From assembly GCA_903907925.1 (NCBI GenBank), contig CAIVQB010000077.1, positions 1-64,000 of the forward strand: 64,000 nucleotides of DNA, written 5' to 3'. Origin of the DNA: an uncultured Verrucomicrobiota bacterium. GTDB lineage: Bacteria > Verrucomicrobiota > Verrucomicrobiia > Limisphaerales > UBA9464. The notes below the pieces were generated by a model, which saw only the letters and a program-made list of their open reading frames with translations, made no database searches and was not told the DNA's origin. How positions within the stretch are numbered: the stretch's first letter is position 1; the number at the start of each line of letters is the position of its first letter. Made by a program: the position numbers and the translations under genes. Of the stretch, positions 16,236 through 23,405 are shown piece by piece.

Positions 16236-16587
16236 CGGCGCGGTCTACGCCAGTCGGCCGGTGGGATAAAGCACGGATTCGCGGAGGGGAACGGGCGGGG
16301 GCGGGTAGAAAGGTTGAAGAGCTGAAGGGTTGAAGAGGGGAATGCAGTCCACGGGTAGGGAGAGGCTCCAGCCGATCCGGGAGCGTCCAAGAGTGTGGGA
16401 CGCTTCGGCGCGAAAACACACTCGTCCATCCACTGCAGCTCGCCGGACGGCAGCACCAACGCGGACACCCGTTTACTGACCTCCCGAAAGGCCAATCCAA
16501 TTCGGTTCATTCTGTTTATTCCGTCTCCATCAATGAATCCGCGTCCCTCGGCGGCTCCTTCTGAATCGTTCCGTCCGCAGAGATGGG
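16236..16587. other. Intergenic region with low-complexity tract and repeat copy
   Basis: This 352-bp gap between two minus-strand genes has no credible ORF. Bases 16308-16340 are an AGGTTGAAGAGCTGAAGGG-type tract (the complement of the TTCAACTCTTC tract at 2930). Bases 16496-16541 are repeat family A. The promoter of the lipoprotein gene must lie toward 16236. Confidence 0.45.
16496..16541 (+). repeat. Dispersed intergenic repeat, family A, copy 2
   Basis: Carries the same 24-bp block as 1301-1324 (core CCGTCTCCATCAATGAATCC) and the preceding TTCATTCTGT, with a shorter spacer between the two words. Confidence 0.6.
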
Positions 16588-17409
16588 TCACGGCAGGTGT
16601 CCGGCGAAAAAGCGCAGCGAATCCTCCAGATGTTCCGTCCAGTACGGCCAGGTGTGTCCTCCGGGAAACTCCTGGTAGCCATGCGCAATTCCGGCGGCTT
16701 CCAGGTCCCGATGCAATTGCCGGTTGGGTTCGATGAGAAAATCATCGACGCCGCAGTCGAATCGAATCGCCGGAAGCCGTTCCCGATTTTTCAGCACCGC
16801 CGCCAACACCGATTGGTCGACCACCTCCGGACTGTATCCACTGAGCGGGCCGACTGAGAACTGCGCCAGTTGATCAGCATGGGTTGCCGACGAATGGCCT
16901 GATGCCGCTCGAACCCAACCAGGATGCTTGGCGGCCAACCGCAACGCACCAAACCCACCCATGCTAAGACCCGCCACAAAACGCGGCGAACGGTCGGTTA
17001 CTTCCGGAACGCCCTGCCGAACCGCGGCCGGCACCTCTTCGACAATCCACCGTTCAAAGTCCGGTGCCGACCCGACGGGCGAGCCCAGCGCCGGAACATG
17101 TGGTACATACCCCGAGCCGTCCCGCCACAAGCCATCGCTCGGCATTGCAATCACCACCGGTGGAAGAACCCCGCTGCGAATCAACGGGGAGGCCACGCGA
17201 TGCGCTCCTCCCCTCAACGCCCAAGCCCAATGCGAGCCATACACGCCGTGCAGCAGGATCACCAACGGAACATCAACGCGTCCGGCAACCTCCGGCGGGA
17301 CATACAGAGTGAGATCCGCCCGATGCCCCAAGGCCGGACTGCTGACGGTCACCCACCGCAGGCCGTCACACTCCAGGGCAGGATCCGAAATCTCGAAAGT
17401 CCGAAACAT
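16588..17409 (-). CDS. Esterase family alpha/beta-hydrolase (PF00756-like), probably cytoplasmic
   Basis: The 273-aa protein shows VPLVILLHGVYGSHWAW, the nucleophile elbow FVAGLSMGGFGALRLA, the acid-bearing strand IRFDCGVDDFLIEPN and the histidine in EFPGGHTWPYW. This is a full catalytic triad in the order of the esterase D/S-formylglutathione hydrolase group. There is no signal peptide. It lies downstream of an alcohol dehydrogenase gene on the same strand with a 156-bp spacer. That recalls the formaldehyde-oxidation pair (alcohol dehydrogenase plus S-formylglutathione hydrolase), but the spacing and sequence do not prove such a role. Confidence 0.85.
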   Translation of the reverse strand: MFRTFEISDPALECDGLRWVTVSSPALGHRADLTLYVPPEVAGRVDVPLVILLHGVYGSHWAWALRGGAHRVASPLIRSGVLPPVVIAMPSDGLWRDGSGYVPHVPALGSPVGSAPDFERWIVEEVPAAVRQGVPEVTDRSPRFVAGLSMGGFGALRLAAKHPGWVRAASGHSSATHADQLAQFSVGPLSGYSPEVVDQSVLAAVLKNRERLPAIRFDCGVDDFLIEPNRQLHRDLEAAGIAHGYQEFPGGHTWPYWTEHLEDSLRFFAGHLP

Positions 17410-17485
17410 GTTAAGAGAAGAAACCAGTGTCGGATCGGGGACACGGAGAAAATTTGCGCACTGTCCGGGCGCCTTCCGTTTCCAG

Positions 17486-17513
17486 TTTTGAATTTAAGAT
17501 TTTCAATTCAAAA
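17486..17513. terminator. AT-rich inverted repeat between ADH and esterase genes
   Basis: TTTTGAATT (17486-17494) and AATTCAAAA (17505-17513) form a perfect 9-bp stem with a 10-base loop, in an otherwise GC-rich neighbourhood. It could end or attenuate the ADH transcript or be part of the low-complexity tract family; there is no GC-rich stem plus U-run typical of an intrinsic terminator. Confidence 0.3.
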
Positions 17514-17565
17514 TTTGAACCTCTGCCCCCGATCCGTTCGTCGCAAAACCTTTGCGAGAGCTCGG

Positions 17566-18705
17566 TTAAAACAGAATCACTCCCTTCGCATTCCTGCCCG
17601 TCATCATGTCTTCCAGCGCCTCGCTCAAATCTTCGAGGGGGTAGCTCCGGGTCACCAGTTCATCGAGCAACAGCTCTCCGCGCCGGTAGTGCTCGAAGAT
17701 CCGCGGAAAATCGCGACCCGGAACACAACCTCCGTACAAGGGCGTCACATAGGTCTTGTTCCACATGAACCACGGCATCTCCACCGTGACCGGATCGTTG
17801 ATACCGCTCACCTGCAGCGCCATTCCTCCGTCGCGGATCATCAACAACGGCGTGAAGGCCAGCTGTGGAACGCTGGTGGCCTCAAACGCGCAATCAGCAC
17901 CCCGCCCGCCGGTCATTTCCCTCACCACCGCCGCGACCGCCCGCAGTTCGCGGTCGTTTTCCGCGACCTGCAGAGTGTCGGTCGCGCCGAAACGTCGAGC
18001 CGTGACCCGGCTCGATTCGCGGCGATCGACGGCGATGATTCGACCCGCGCCCGCCAGACGCGCGCCCTGGATCACGTTCAGTCCCACGCCGCCGCAACCG
18101 ATCACCACGACCGATTCACCGGGCTGAATGCGCGCCACGTTCACCGCCGAACCGAAGCCGGTCATCACCCCGCACCCGACAATGCAGGCGCTGGCAAAGG
18201 GAACACCCGGGCCGAGCGAGGTCACCGCGGCCGCTTGTACGAGGGTGAATCCGGACAGCGTTCCCAAGTTGAAAGAACGGTCCACGGGACGCCCCTTCCA
18301 CAGCGTTCCCCCGGCGTGGGCATGACCGGCTGACGGTTCCATCACATGCGCGGGCCGACTTCGTTCGCATAACACCGCCGATCCGCGCCCACATTGAAAG
18401 CACTCGCCACAGGGGATCGCCCAATTCAGCACCACGGGATCACCGGGTTTCACATGAGTGACGCCGGTTCCGATGCTGCGGACCACGCCGGCGCCTTCGT
18501 GTCCCATCACCAGGGGGCGCTTCCACGACAGCGAGGCGTGGTCGGTATGGCAGATGCCGGCCGCCCGGATCTCGACCAGCACCTCTCCCAGGCGTGGCGG
18601 AGCGACTTCAATGTCCTCGAGACTAAAGCCACCCCGTCCGTTGGCGATGGCTGCGCGGGTCCGCAAGACCTCGCGGTCGTTGAATGATTTTTCGGACGCA
18701 TCCAT
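17566..18705 (-). CDS. Zinc-dependent class III-like alcohol dehydrogenase
   Basis: The ATG at 18705 (MDASEKSFNDREVLRTRAAI) gives a 379-aa medium-chain dehydrogenase. The zinc and NAD features are all readable: GICHTDHASLSW, GHEGAGVVRSIG, the structural-zinc cysteines in PCGECFQCGRGSAVLCE, GCGVMTGFGSAVNVA, and the Rossmann VVVIGCGGVGLNVIQGA. The loop and cap wording is that of the AdhC/FrmA-like group (class III and aryl-alcohol type enzymes). It would oxidise an alcohol or S-hydroxymethyl adduct with NAD+. The esterase gene lies downstream on the same strand. It diverges from a DUF1684 gene. Confidence 0.9.
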   Translation of the reverse strand: MDASEKSFNDREVLRTRAAIANGRGGFSLEDIEVAPPRLGEVLVEIRAAGICHTDHASLSWKRPLVMGHEGAGVVRSIGTGVTHVKPGDPVVLNWAIPCGECFQCGRGSAVLCERSRPAHVMEPSAGHAHAGGTLWKGRPVDRSFNLGTLSGFTLVQAAAVTSLGPGVPFASACIVGCGVMTGFGSAVNVARIQPGESVVVIGCGGVGLNVIQGARLAGAGRIIAVDRRESSRVTARRFGATDTLQVAENDRELRAVAAVVREMTGGRGADCAFEATSVPQLAFTPLLMIRDGGMALQVSGINDPVTVEMPWFMWNKTYVTPLYGGCVPGRDFPRIFEHYRRGELLLDELVTRSYPLEDLSEALEDMMTGRNAKGVILF

Positions 18706-18875
18706 TCGCTGCAGGATTGCGGAACCAGTCGGGGCGGAAAACCGCAGACTCCAATTCCGATTCGAACTCCGCGGAGTTGTGCCGTCTTGGGATGCAGCCG
18801 ACAAGCCCCGTCCGCCCTTTCGCTTGCCGCGCCAACGGGATTCCACAACTCCACGAGCCCCGCTATATCTGGGCC

Positions 18876-19862
18876 ATGCCGTTCGCCCCGGGCACCTCTC
18901 GAACACCGTCGATCGTTCCTTCCGTCGTCCGTTCCCATGGTCGCGGAAGGTGGCATGTCGTCTGGAGTCTGCTGCTCGTAATCGCGGCGGTGGGTTGCTC
19001 CTGTCTTCGCCCTTCGGCCACGAACGACGCAACTCAGCTCGCCGCTTGGGATCAATGGAAACAAACCCGACTCAACTCCATCGCCGGCACCAATGGCTGG
19101 GCTACACTGGTCGGGCTCCTCTGGATCGGCGAGGGCCGCCAGAGTCTGGGCTCCGCTCCCACCGCCAAACTGCGCCTCCCGACCGCACGCGCACCGCTCA
19201 ACGCGGGAGACCTGATCCGTTCCGGAACTCAGGTGCGTTTCGAAGCGGCACCCGGTGTTGACGCCATGCTGGATGGAACCGCGGCGACCAGCGCCAACCT
19301 CCGCAGCGATGCCAACGAAGCGGTGCCGGCGGTGTTGCAGATCGGTCCGTTGACGCTGCGGATCCTGCAACGCGGCGAACGACTGGCAGTGCGGGTGAAG
19401 GACCCTGAAGCGTCGACACGGGTTCATTTTCGCGGCCTGGACTATTTTCCGTATGCGTCCGAGTGGCGGATCAGCGGACAGTTCGAGCCCGCGCCGCCGG
19501 GACGCAAACTCCCGATCACCGATGTCACCGGTGCGATCCACGAGGAAGCATGTCCCGGCACAATCGTCTTCACAGTGAGTGGAAAGCCGCAGCGATTGGA
19601 CGCATTGGATGACGATGAAACCCATGATCTATGGCTGGTTTTTCGGGACAGAACTTCCGGCCATTCCACCTACGGCGGCGGTCGCTTCCTGCACGTCGCG
19701 AAGCCCGGCGCCGACAGACGAGTGACGATTGATTTCAATTTCGCCTACAACCCTCCCTGCGCGTTCACACCGTTTGCCACCTGTCCGGTGCCGCCGCGCC
19801 AAAACAACCTACACGTCGCCATCCCCGCCGGCGAACGGCAGTATGCGGGTGAACATCCATGA
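18876..19862 (+). CDS. DUF1684 family lipoprotein
   Basis: The ATG at 18876 is chosen because the product then starts with a basic N-terminus and a hydrophobic lipoprotein signal ending in LLLVIAAVGCSC; the frame upstream overlaps the divergent gene's leader. The 328-aa protein has the DUF1684 hallmarks: NGWATLVGLLWIGEG, VHFRGLDYFPYASEWRI, RTSGHSTYGGGRFLHV and the conserved end DFNFAYNPPCAFTPFATCPV followed by PPRQN. The function of this family is unknown. The stop overlaps the next gene as ATGA. Confidence 0.88.
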   Translation: MPFAPGTSRTPSIVPSVVRSHGRGRWHVVWSLLLVIAAVGCSCLRPSATNDATQLAAWDQWKQTRLNSIAGTNGWATLVGLLWIGEGRQSLGSAPTAKLRLPTARAPLNAGDLIRSGTQVRFEAAPGVDAMLDGTAATSANLRSDANEAVPAVLQIGPLTLRILQRGERLAVRVKDPEASTRVHFRGLDYFPYASEWRISGQFEPAPPGRKLPITDVTGAIHEEACPGTIVFTVSGKPQRLDALDDDETHDLWLVFRDRTSGHSTYGGGRFLHVAKPGADRRVTIDFNFAYNPPCAFTPFATCPVPPRQNNLHVAIPAGERQYAGEHP

Positions 19863-20401
19863 ACCCACCCGACTGGCAGCTTCGGGTGGCGTTGGAATCC
19901 GATATCCCGGCATTGTCCGAGTTGATTCCACGTTCCGCTCGGGCGCTGCTGGCGGCGCACTATTCGACCGCCCAAATCGAAGCCGCGCTTGGACCTGTTT
20001 TCGGTGTCGACCGAACCCTGGTGCACGACGGAACAACTTGGATTGCCGCTTCGGGATCGATGGTTGTTGCCTGCGGATCTTGGAGCCGAAGATCCTCCAA
20101 CTTCGGTGGCGATGCGGCACGCATTGAAGCGGACGCCATGCTGAATCCCGCGAACGATCCCGCCCGGATCCGCGCCTTTTTTGTCGAACCCGCCTGGGTT
20201 CGGCGGGGACTGGGCCAGGCCCTATTGCAAGTCTGCGAGGCGGAACTCCAGGCGGCCGGATTTCATCGGGCTACTCTGGTGGCCACACTGGCCGGCGAAC
20301 CGTTATATGCCTCCGCCGGCTATCAGGTGGTGGAACGCTATTCGATCGCCCTCGACAGCGGACTCCAGTTGCCGGCGGTGCGAATGATGAAGTCGTTTTG
20401 A
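19859..20401 (+). CDS. GNAT family N-acetyltransferase
   Basis: The 180-aa protein begins RVALESDIPALSELI, the usual first strand and helix of GNAT enzymes. The acetyl-CoA binding motif follows in IRAFFVEPAWVRRGLGQALL (V-x-P-x-x-R-R-x-G-x-G/A) at residues ~104-123, with LYASAGYQVVERYSI near the end. It transfers an acetyl group from acetyl-CoA to an unknown amine. Its ATG overlaps the DUF1684 stop, so the two are co-translated. Confidence 0.88.
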   Translation: MNPPDWQLRVALESDIPALSELIPRSARALLAAHYSTAQIEAALGPVFGVDRTLVHDGTTWIAASGSMVVACGSWSRRSSNFGGDAARIEADAMLNPANDPARIRAFFVEPAWVRRGLGQALLQVCEAELQAAGFHRATLVATLAGEPLYASAGYQVVERYSIALDSGLQLPAVRMMKSF

Positions 20402-20559
20402 TCGATAAGAGATGGCGCGGGCCTTCAGCCCTTGGCGATTCCGCGGCGGGCCAATTCCTTGGGCGCTGCCCAAGGCTGGTATGTGCGGCGCCGTTGGCGC
20501 TGGAGAAACCCCTGCTCCAGCCTTTTCAGCTCTTCAGCTTTTCAACACTCCCACCTTCC
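20402..20559. repeat. Convergent intergenic region with paired short palindromes (family C)
   Basis: The spacer between two converging genes contains GCGGGCCTTCAGCCCTTGGC, a perfect hairpin CTTGGGC-GCT-GCCCAAG (20458-20474) and a second small hairpin GCGCC-GTT-GGCGC. It closes with a TTTTCAGCTCTTCAGC-type low-complexity tract. This layout resembles intergenic repeats I associate with verrucomicrobial and planctomycete genomes. It may serve as a bidirectional transcription end. Confidence 0.45.
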
Positions 20560-21966
20560 TCACTTCAACCGCTCGCCCGGTGGCGAATACCGCCGCGCCG
20601 CATCGTCCAGAACCAAAACCCAATCCAACAATTCACCCGGGGTCGGCGAAACAAAGGTTCGAACACCGCGGGCATCAAAACGCCCGATCGACGTGGCCCG
20701 TCCGGTTCGCGGATCGAACCACCAGGCCTTCACGGTCGTTCCATGAATCGTGTCCATCCGAACGGTCACCGGTCGGCCGACTGGCACGTACACCATGGCG
20801 TAGGTGCCTTCCAAATCGCGGGTCGCCACAAACCGGCGAGTCCCCGCTCCCGGCACCAGGGTTGGATATTCGGTGGGAACCAGGATTGAATCATCGGGAA
20901 TGCGGGTCAGGAACGGACGCGATTCCATCAGACGCCGACCATAGCCCACTTGAACCGCTCCGGGCTCCAGCAGCGCTTCGGTCCAGGTCATCAGCGGCGA
21001 ATTGACCGGCTTGCGTTCCGCCGAATGCATCGACCAGATGGAATGGTGTCCATAGGTGTGACCGAACGCACCCGAGAACACGTCCCAATAAAACGGCCGG
21101 CGAACATCCGCTGCGACGGAGTGCCCAAAGTTTTTGGCGTTGAACGAGACCGGGTGGCCTTCGTAGATCGGTTCACCATCCAGCACCGGCTTGATCGGTG
21201 TTCGTCGATAATCCTCGGTGGTCTTGTCGTAGTGACCAGTGAACTCGGGCGAATGGCCATTCTGACGCATGTTGAAATCCAGCCAGGGTTCTTGATGAAA
21301 CACCTCGGCCGAACCGCGACCGCCCGTCGGATGAAAGGTGATCAGATGCGCCCCACCGTCCCCAGCCCGCAATCCCAGCGCCATCGCGACCACGATCTCG
21401 CGCTGTGCCGGTGATTCGACCGGGCGATCGCCACCCAGAATCCACACCACGCCGGCATCGCGATAACGGCGACCGATCCATTCGCCCCAGGCACGGGCCG
21501 TTTCCGGGGTGAAGATCTCGGGACCGGCGCCCCATTTCTTGTTCCACTTGTCGCCCCAGGTCGGAAGGAAGCCGACGTAGATTCCCAGCGCATTGGCCTG
21601 GGCAACGATCCAGTCCACATGTTGGAAATAGGCCTCCACCGGCCGCCGGGGATCATTGTCCTGCAGCGGAAACTGGCCGTAGGCGTTGGGTGCGGTGAGA
21701 CCGTCGAATTCGGCCAGCGCGACCGCCTGAACCACATTGAAACCCTGACGGGCGCGGGTCGTGAGATAGCGGGTGGCATCCTCGCGATTCAACCGGTGGA
21801 ACAATTCCCAAGCGGTATCACCCATCCAAAAGAAGGGCTTGCCGTCTTCCGTAACCAGGAACCGGTGATTGTCGCTGACCTTGAGGCGCGGCAATGGCGC
21901 GGCGGTGGCGGCGACACAACTCAACACCGCGACGAGGATTGGAAAATGGGAAACGAAACGCTTCAT
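20560..21966 (-). CDS. Secreted DUF4038 glycoside hydrolase (GH140-like)
   Basis: The ATG at 21966 gives a signal peptide ([20 protein letters not shown]). The TIM-barrel domain starts [20 protein letters not shown] and continues [56 protein letters not shown] and [12 protein letters not shown]. This is the DUF4038 pattern found in GH140 apiosidases, and the C-terminal ~100 residues ([19 protein letters not shown]..) match the associated collagen-binding-like domain. The likely role is hydrolysis of a plant or algal polysaccharide side chain outside the cell; specificity is not readable from sequence. Confidence 0.87.
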   Translation of the reverse strand: MKRFVSHFPILVAVLSCVAATAAPLPRLKVSDNHRFLVTEDGKPFFWMGDTAWELFHRLNREDATRYLTTRARQGFNVVQAVALAEFDGLTAPNAYGQFPLQDNDPRRPVEAYFQHVDWIVAQANALGIYVGFLPTWGDKWNKKWGAGPEIFTPETARAWGEWIGRRYRDAGVVWILGGDRPVESPAQREIVVAMALGLRAGDGGAHLITFHPTGGRGSAEVFHQEPWLDFNMRQNGHSPEFTGHYDKTTEDYRRTPIKPVLDGEPIYEGHPVSFNAKNFGHSVAADVRRPFYWDVFSGAFGHTYGHHSIWSMHSAERKPVNSPLMTWTEALLEPGAVQVGYGRRLMESRPFLTRIPDDSILVPTEYPTLVPGAGTRRFVATRDLEGTYAMVYVPVGRPVTVRMDTIHGTTVKAWWFDPRTGRATSIGRFDARGVRTFVSPTPGELLDWVLVLDDAARRYSPPGERLK

Positions 21967-22538
21967 CGGATGGAGTTGCAGGAATGGCTCATGGAGCTCT
22001 CTGAATTCGGCATGAGTCCACCCAACATCCGCCCAACCGACTTGGACAAGCGGATTCGTCGTTGGGATGAATCGACGGGGCGGGTTGTGGAGCGCCACGC
22101 CGCGTTGGGGCGGGACTCAGATTCGCGAACCACGGGTCCTTCTGGGATCCTCACTCATCCGGCAGGTGAAACCCGTCCGGCAAAGCGGCGGCTTCGCTTT
22201 GCTTCGCCGCGCGCAGTCCAAGACGTTTTCGCGACATTCGGAGCTTCGTTTGATCCACAAATAGAGAGCGCGATGGATTGGGGCGCGGGTGGAACCGCGC
22301 CCTCACCGTCTGGCTCATTCGCCCACTCGCCTACTTGCTCACTCGCCCACACGTGTTCCGCCTTCCTGCCTTCTTGCTTTCCAGATTTATCCGGTTTGCG
22401 AGCCCCTCAATCGGCGTTTCATCGCTGAAATCAGCGCCTTCCTCCAAGGGATCGATTCAACACCCGCCCCGAGGCAACCCATCGGCCCCGGAATTTTGAC
22501 TCGCGAACAGGCCCGTATTCAGCTCTGCTTCACCTCTG
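21967..22538. other. Long divergent intergenic region
   Basis: This 572-bp region separates the divergent DUF4038 and TPR genes. I see no gene in it. It contains the reverse-strand family B repeat (22269-22296) and the low-complexity words CGCCCACTCGCCTACTTGC and TCACTCGCCCAC (22318-22351). A short palindromic GGCGGCTTCGCTTTGCTTCG segment lies near 22190. Promoters for both flanking genes should be here. Confidence 0.45.
22269..22296 (-). repeat. Dispersed repeat family B, copy 2
   Basis: The reverse complement is identical over 28 bp to 46500-46527 (starting GGTTCCACCCGCGCCCC and ending CCATCGCG). Confidence 0.65.
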
Positions 22539-23405
22539 ATGTCGAAGTGGTGTCAATGGATGTTTCGAGGCTTCGCGCTGGCGATGATGATTGGGCTGCT
22601 GTCCGCGGCTGAATCCAAGTCCGGCGCGTACGACCGCGCCATGCTCCTGTGGAAGGAAGGCCAGCATACCAACGCGATCGCAGCCGCCACCGACGGATTG
22701 AAGGCCAATCCGAAGGAAGACCGGCTGCTCAACCTCCGGGCGCAGATGAATTCGATCCTCGGCAATTATGCTGCCGCCGTCGACGACCTCTCTGCAGCCA
22801 TTGAGCTGCAACCTGATTCCGGATTCCTGTTTCGCGAACGGGCACTCGCCCAGTTCAAACTCGGTCATTTCAAGGAATCCGCCGCGGACTTCGACCGGGT
22901 GAACGTTTTGATTCCCAAAATCGCAGCGGAGAACTGGCAGCGCGGGATCGCCCTGTATTATGCCGGCCGATTCGCCGACGGACGGCAACAGTTCGAGCTC
23001 CACAAAACCGTCAATCCAAACGACGTCGAAAACGCAGTCTGGCATTTTCTTTGCACCGCACGGGAACAATCGGTCGAAGCCGCCCGGAAAGCACTGATGC
23101 CGATCAGCGGCGACACCCGCGTGCCGATGAAGGATATCCACGCCCTGTTCGCCGGCACGGCAAAACCCGAAGATGTCCTCGCCGCTGCGAAAGCGGGTTC
23201 ACCCTCACCGGCCGAACTCCGGTATCAAACTTTTTACGCCCACCTTTATCTGGGTCTCTATTTCGAGGCCCTCGGTGACGCTGCGCGAACCCGCGAAGAA
23301 ATCTTCGCCGCGGTTCCGCTGGCTGATCCCGCCGATTTCATGGGCACTGTTGCCAAGGTCCACGCCCTGCGTCTCAAGGACCGTTCCGAATCCTCTCCTA
23401 AATGA
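22539..23405 (+). CDS. Secreted TPR-repeat protein
   Basis: The 288-aa product has an N-terminal hydrophobic stretch (FRGFALAMMIGLLSAAE) that is probably a signal peptide, followed by at least three tetratricopeptide units. Examples are YDRAMLLWKEGQHTNAIAAA, LLNLRAQMNSILGNYAAAVD and FLFRERALAQFKLGHFKESA. These are followed by IALYYAGRFADGRQQFELHK. A later helical pair (AHLYLGLYFEALGDAARTRE) resembles the C-terminal part of NlpI-like TPR lipoproteins. TPRs mediate protein contacts, and no enzymatic motif is seen. Its stop overlaps the start of the methyltransferase gene as ATGA. Confidence 0.8.
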   Translation: MSKWCQWMFRGFALAMMIGLLSAAESKSGAYDRAMLLWKEGQHTNAIAAATDGLKANPKEDRLLNLRAQMNSILGNYAAAVDDLSAAIELQPDSGFLFRERALAQFKLGHFKESAADFDRVNVLIPKIAAENWQRGIALYYAGRFADGRQQFELHKTVNPNDVENAVWHFLCTAREQSVEAARKALMPISGDTRVPMKDIHALFAGTAKPEDVLAAAKAGSPSPAELRYQTFYAHLYLGLYFEALGDAARTREEIFAAVPLADPADFMGTVAKVHALRLKDRSESSPK

